DNA of 64,000 nucleotides, from positions 7,372 through 71,371 of the forward strand of contig JASHOI010000006.1 in NCBI GenBank assembly GCA_030041195.1, in the 5' to 3' direction. The notes below the pieces were generated by a model. That model saw only the letters and a list, made by a program, of their open reading frames with translations, was not told where the DNA came from and searched no databases. Positions 61,270 through 64,000 of this stretch are shown piece by piece (position 1 is the first letter of the stretch; every line of letters starts with the position of its first letter). The position numbers and the translations under genes are program-made. The DNA comes from Streptosporangiaceae bacterium (lineage in GTDB: Bacteria; Actinomycetota; Actinomycetes; Streptosporangiales; Streptosporangiaceae).

Positions 61270-63654
61270 ATGAGCGAGACCCTCTCTCTGCCGGTTTTGC
61301 CGCTCGACGACACCGTCGTGCTGCCCACCATGGTGGTTCCGGTGGAGATCTCGGGGGCCGAGGTTCGCGCAGCGATCGAAGCCGCGCGGCTGTCGGCGTC
61401 CGCGCCTGGCGCCGCGAAGAACTCCGACGCCAAGCCTCAGCTGCTGCTGGTGCCGCGCATCGGCGGCAAGTACTCATCGGTCGGGACGCTCGGCGTGGTC
61501 GAGCAGACTGGCCGACTTCCGAGCGGCGAGCCCGCCGCTGTGATCCGCGGCCTGTCCCGGGTGCGGATCGGCTCCGGCACCGTGGGTCCGGGCGCCGCGC
61601 TGTGGGTCGAGGGCACGGTGGTGGACGAGCCATCGGCCACCCCACGAGCCCAGGAGCTGGCCCGCGAGTACCGGACCATCGCCACGTCGATCCTGCAGAA
61701 GCGCGGGGCCTGGCAGGTCATCGACGTGCTGCAGAACCTCACCGACCCGTCGGCGCTGGCCGACAGCGCCGGGTACGCCGCGTACCTGACCTCCGAGCAG
61801 AAGAACGAGCTGCTGGAGACCGTCGACCCGGAGCAGCGGCTCGAGAAGCTGACCGGCTGGGCCCGCGACGCGCTCGCCGAGCTGGACGTCGCCGAGACCA
61901 TCCAGAACGACGTCCGCGAGGGCATGGAGAAGCAGCAGCGTGAGTTCCTGCTGCGCCAGCAGCTCGCGGCGATCCGCAAGGAGCTGTCGGAGCTCGACGG
62001 CAAGCCGGGCACCGAGGAGGACGACTACCGGGCCCGGATCGAGGCCGCCAGCCTGCCGGAGAAGGTCGAGGAGGCGGCGCTCAAGGAGGCCGGCAAGCTC
62101 GAGCGCAGTTCGGATCAGTCGCCCGAGGGCAGCTGGATTCGCACCTGGCTCGACACGGTCCTGGAGATCCCGTGGAACGAGCGCAGCGACGACTCCTACG
62201 ACATCGCGGGAGCGCGCGCGATTCTCGACGCTGACCACGCGGGCCTCGACGAGGTGAAGGACCGGATCATCGAGTACCTGGCCGTGCGCAAGCGCCGGGC
62301 CGACAAGGGCCTCGCCCTGGTCGGCGGCCGCCGCAGCGGCGCGGTGCTCGCGCTGACCGGGCCGCCGGGCGTCGGCAAGACGTCGCTCGGCGAGTCCGTG
62401 GCCAGGGCCATGGGCCGCAAGTTCGCCCGGGTGGCGCTCGGCGGCGTCCGTGACGAGGCCGAGATCCGCGGCCACCGGCGTACCTACGTCGGCGCGCTGC
62501 CGGGCCGCATCGTCCGCGCGATCCGCGAGGCGGGCTCCATGAACCCGGTGATCCTGCTCGACGAGGTCGACAAGCTCGGCACCGACTATCGCGGCGACCC
62601 GACGGCGGCGCTGCTCGAGGTGCTGGACCCGGCGCAGAACCACACATTCCGCGACCACTACCTCGAGGTCGAGCTGGACCTGTCCGACGTGCTGTTCATC
62701 GCGACCGCGAACGTGGCCGAGGCCATACCCGAGCCGCTGATGGACCGGATGGAGCCGATCCCGCTGGACGGCTACACCGAGGCCGAGAAGGTCACGATCG
62801 CCCGCGACCACCTGCTCCCCCGCCAGCTCGAGCGGGCCGGGCTCGAGGCCGCCGACGTGAACCTGACCGACGAGGCCCTGCACCGGCTGGCCGCCGAGTA
62901 CACCCGTGAGGCGGGCGTGCGCGCGCTGGAGCGGAGCATCGCCCGGGTCCTGCGGAAGATCGCCGCGCGCATCGCCTCCGGCGAGACGCAGCTCCCGGTC
63001 ACCGTCGGCCCGGACGACCTGCACAGCTACCTCGGCCACCCGCGGCACACCCCGGAGTCGGCCGAGCGCACCGCGGTGCCGGGCGTGGCCACCGGGCTCG
63101 CGGTCACCGGAACCGGCGGCGACGTGCTGTTCATCGAGGCGTCGCTGGCCGACCCGGAGACCGGCAGCACCGGCGTCACGCTCACCGGCCAGCTCGGTGA
63201 TGTGATGAAGGAGTCGGCCCAGATCGCCCTGTCCTACCTGCGCTCGCACGGTGCGGAGCTGGAGCTGCCGGTCGGTGACCTGAAGGACCGCGGCGTCCAC
63301 GTGCACGTGCCCGCGGGCGCGGTACCGAAGGACGGGCCGAGCGCTGGGGTGACCATGACCACGGCGCTGGCGTCGCTGCTGTCCGGACGGCTGGTCCGCA
63401 GCGATGTGGCGATGACCGGCGAGGTCTCGCTGACCGGCAGGGTCCTGCCGATCGGCGGCGTCAAGCAGAAGCTGCTAGCCGCGCACCGGGCCGGCATCAC
63501 CACGGTGCTGATCCCCAAGCGCAACGAGCCCGACCTCGAGGACGTGCCCGAGGGCGTGCGTGACCAGCTGGACATCCACCCGGTCAGCGACGTCCGTGAG
63601 GTGCTCGACCTGGCGCTCGAGCCGGCGGTCTCCCACGCGGCGGTCGCCGCCTGA
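61270..63654 (+). CDS. lon: ATP-dependent protease Lon
   Basis: 794 aa, ATG after AGGGAAGTGACC. LON substrate domain (residues 5-190), coiled-coil linker, AAA+ domain with GPPGVGKTS near residue 365 and Walker [12 protein letters not shown], and C-terminal Ser-Lys protease with [11 protein letters not shown] (catalytic Ser) and [14 protein letters not shown] (Lys). Degrades damaged proteins. Full length for the family; no sign of fluoride control. Confidence 0.97.
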   Translation: MSETLSLPVLPLDDTVVLPTMVVPVEISGAEVRAAIEAARLSASAPGAAKNSDAKPQLLLVPRIGGKYSSVGTLGVVEQTGRLPSGEPAAVIRGLSRVRIGSGTVGPGAALWVEGTVVDEPSATPRAQELAREYRTIATSILQKRGAWQVIDVLQNLTDPSALADSAGYAAYLTSEQKNELLETVDPEQRLEKLTGWARDALAELDVAETIQNDVREGMEKQQREFLLRQQLAAIRKELSELDGKPGTEEDDYRARIEAASLPEKVEEAALKEAGKLERSSDQSPEGSWIRTWLDTVLEIPWNERSDDSYDIAGARAILDADHAGLDEVKDRIIEYLAVRKRRADKGLALVGGRRSGAVLALTGPPGVGKTSLGESVARAMGRKFARVALGGVRDEAEIRGHRRTYVGALPGRIVRAIREAGSMNPVILLDEVDKLGTDYRGDPTAALLEVLDPAQNHTFRDHYLEVELDLSDVLFIATANVAEAIPEPLMDRMEPIPLDGYTEAEKVTIARDHLLPRQLERAGLEAADVNLTDEALHRLAAEYTREAGVRALERSIARVLRKIAARIASGETQLPVTVGPDDLHSYLGHPRHTPESAERTAVPGVATGLAVTGTGGDVLFIEASLADPETGSTGVTLTGQLGDVMKESAQIALSYLRSHGAELELPVGDLKDRGVHVHVPAGAVPKDGPSAGVTMTTALASLLSGRLVRSDVAMTGEVSLTGRVLPIGGVKQKLLAAHRAGITTVLIPKRNEPDLEDVPEGVRDQLDIHPVSDVREVLDLALEPAVSHAAVAA

Positions 63655-63681
63655 CCCAGCCGCCAGGCTGCAGACACGAGG

Positions 63682-63712
63682 CCGGCTCACCGGAAGCGCT
63701 CCGGTGGGCCGG
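63682..63712. terminator. Hairpin between lon and the aminotransferase end
   Basis: CCGGCTCACCGGA and TCCGGTGGGCCGG form a 13-bp stem (one G-U) with a five-base loop, between two convergent genes. Likely bidirectional terminator. Confidence 0.75.
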
Positions 63713-63738
63713 TCTCGCCGTCTCTGCCGGCCCCGCTG

Positions 63739-64000
63739 TCAGTCGGTCCGGCGCGGCCGCCGAGCCAGTGCACCGGCGACGTCGGCCGCCAGCCGGACGG
63801 ATTCCTCGCGGGTCAGCGTCCCGGTGCCGACCCTGATCGCCGGCGGGGACGCCATGCGGAACCGCTCACCCGGGGCCACCGCCCAGCCGCGTTCGAGCAG
63901 CGCGCCGGTCACGGCGGGCTCGTCCGCCACCGGAACCCAGACCCCGAGCCCCGACCGCCCCACGGCCGGCACACCGCGGGCGGCCAGCGCGTCGATCAGG
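63739..64000 (-). CDS. Aminotransferase-fold (MocR/GntR-type) C-terminus, partial
   Basis: Runs off the window end; at least 87 codons. GVWVPVADEPAVTGALLERG, WAVAPGERFRMASPPAIRVG and TLTREESVRLAADVAGAL match the end of type I aminotransferase domains in MocR-like regulators. The N-terminal HTH, if present, lies outside. Confidence 0.75.
   Translation of the reverse strand, partial: LIDALAARGVPAVGRSGLGVWVPVADEPAVTGALLERGWAVAPGERFRMASPPAIRVGTGTLTREESVRLAADVAGALARRPRRTD

Noticed and set aside
1..64000. tRNA, rRNA, prophage, integrase or transposase genes.
   Set aside because: None recognised on either strand.

Overview
The window is GC-rich, with GTG and TTG starts, short leaders and tightly overlapping genes. 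The gene content (DUF3040 protein, a mycobacterial MutT1-like Nudix protein, MocR-type aminotransferase, Lon, PadR) fits a soil-type actinomycete; I cannot name the genus.

The dominant feature is a fluoride regulon. Reading the intergenic regions by eye I find twelve copies of the crcB-type (fluoride) riboswitch at about 4.9, 6.1, 6.2, 11.6, 15.5, 19.6, 20.4, 31.6, 32.3, 40.1, 44.3 and 47.7 kb. A second family of six RNAs (40.1, 42.8, 43.9, 50.3, 51.7 and 55.6 kb) has the same fold with compensated base changes plus changes next to the ligand pocket. Most copies end in an arm that can pair either with the aptamer loop (pseudoknot) or with the downstream Shine-Dalgarno sequence, so they look like translational ON switches.

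Layout. 1-14.9 kb: end of a MutS-like ATPase pair, a dynamin-like GTPase and an unknown gene on the minus strand, then membrane module I (four complex I/hydrogenase-4-type membrane subunits, no peripheral arm) and a second MutS-like pair. 14.9-23.8 kb: Nudix, CBS and VIT-like genes, a protein with four CxxC/CxxH modules, inorganic pyrophosphatase, and a third MutS-like pair. 23.8-31.6 kb (minus): membrane module II, a complete seven-gene energy-converting-hydrogenase-related (Ehr) operon. 31.7-39.99 kb (minus): a UspA protein and module III, another Ehr operon in which the ferredoxin and NuoB-like subunits are fused and the NuoB-like part has lost all four cluster cysteines. 40-44.3 kb: MFS transporter, Nudix, PAP2 phosphatase, a four-HTH protein and an ABC-F remnant. 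44.3-50.6 kb: DUF3040 protein, second dynamin-like GTPase, enolase and small genes. 50.8-55.6 kb: acetate-uptake-type channel, CocE-like hydrolase and third dynamin-like GTPase. 55.9-64 kb: ordinary chromosome (secreted protein, NAD(P)-binding protein, quinone oxidoreductase, peptide deformylase, PadR, Lon, aminotransferase end) with no riboswitch seen.

The genes make sense as a fluoride response. Enolase and family I pyrophosphatase are classical fluoride targets. The Ehr-like modules, MutS-like ATPases, GTPases and UspA would protect or repair membranes and macromolecules, or move ions, but their roles are inferred. No crcB/Fluc or CLC-F exporter gene is visible here. Neither Ehr large subunit keeps the NiFe-binding cysteines, so these are probably not hydrogenases.
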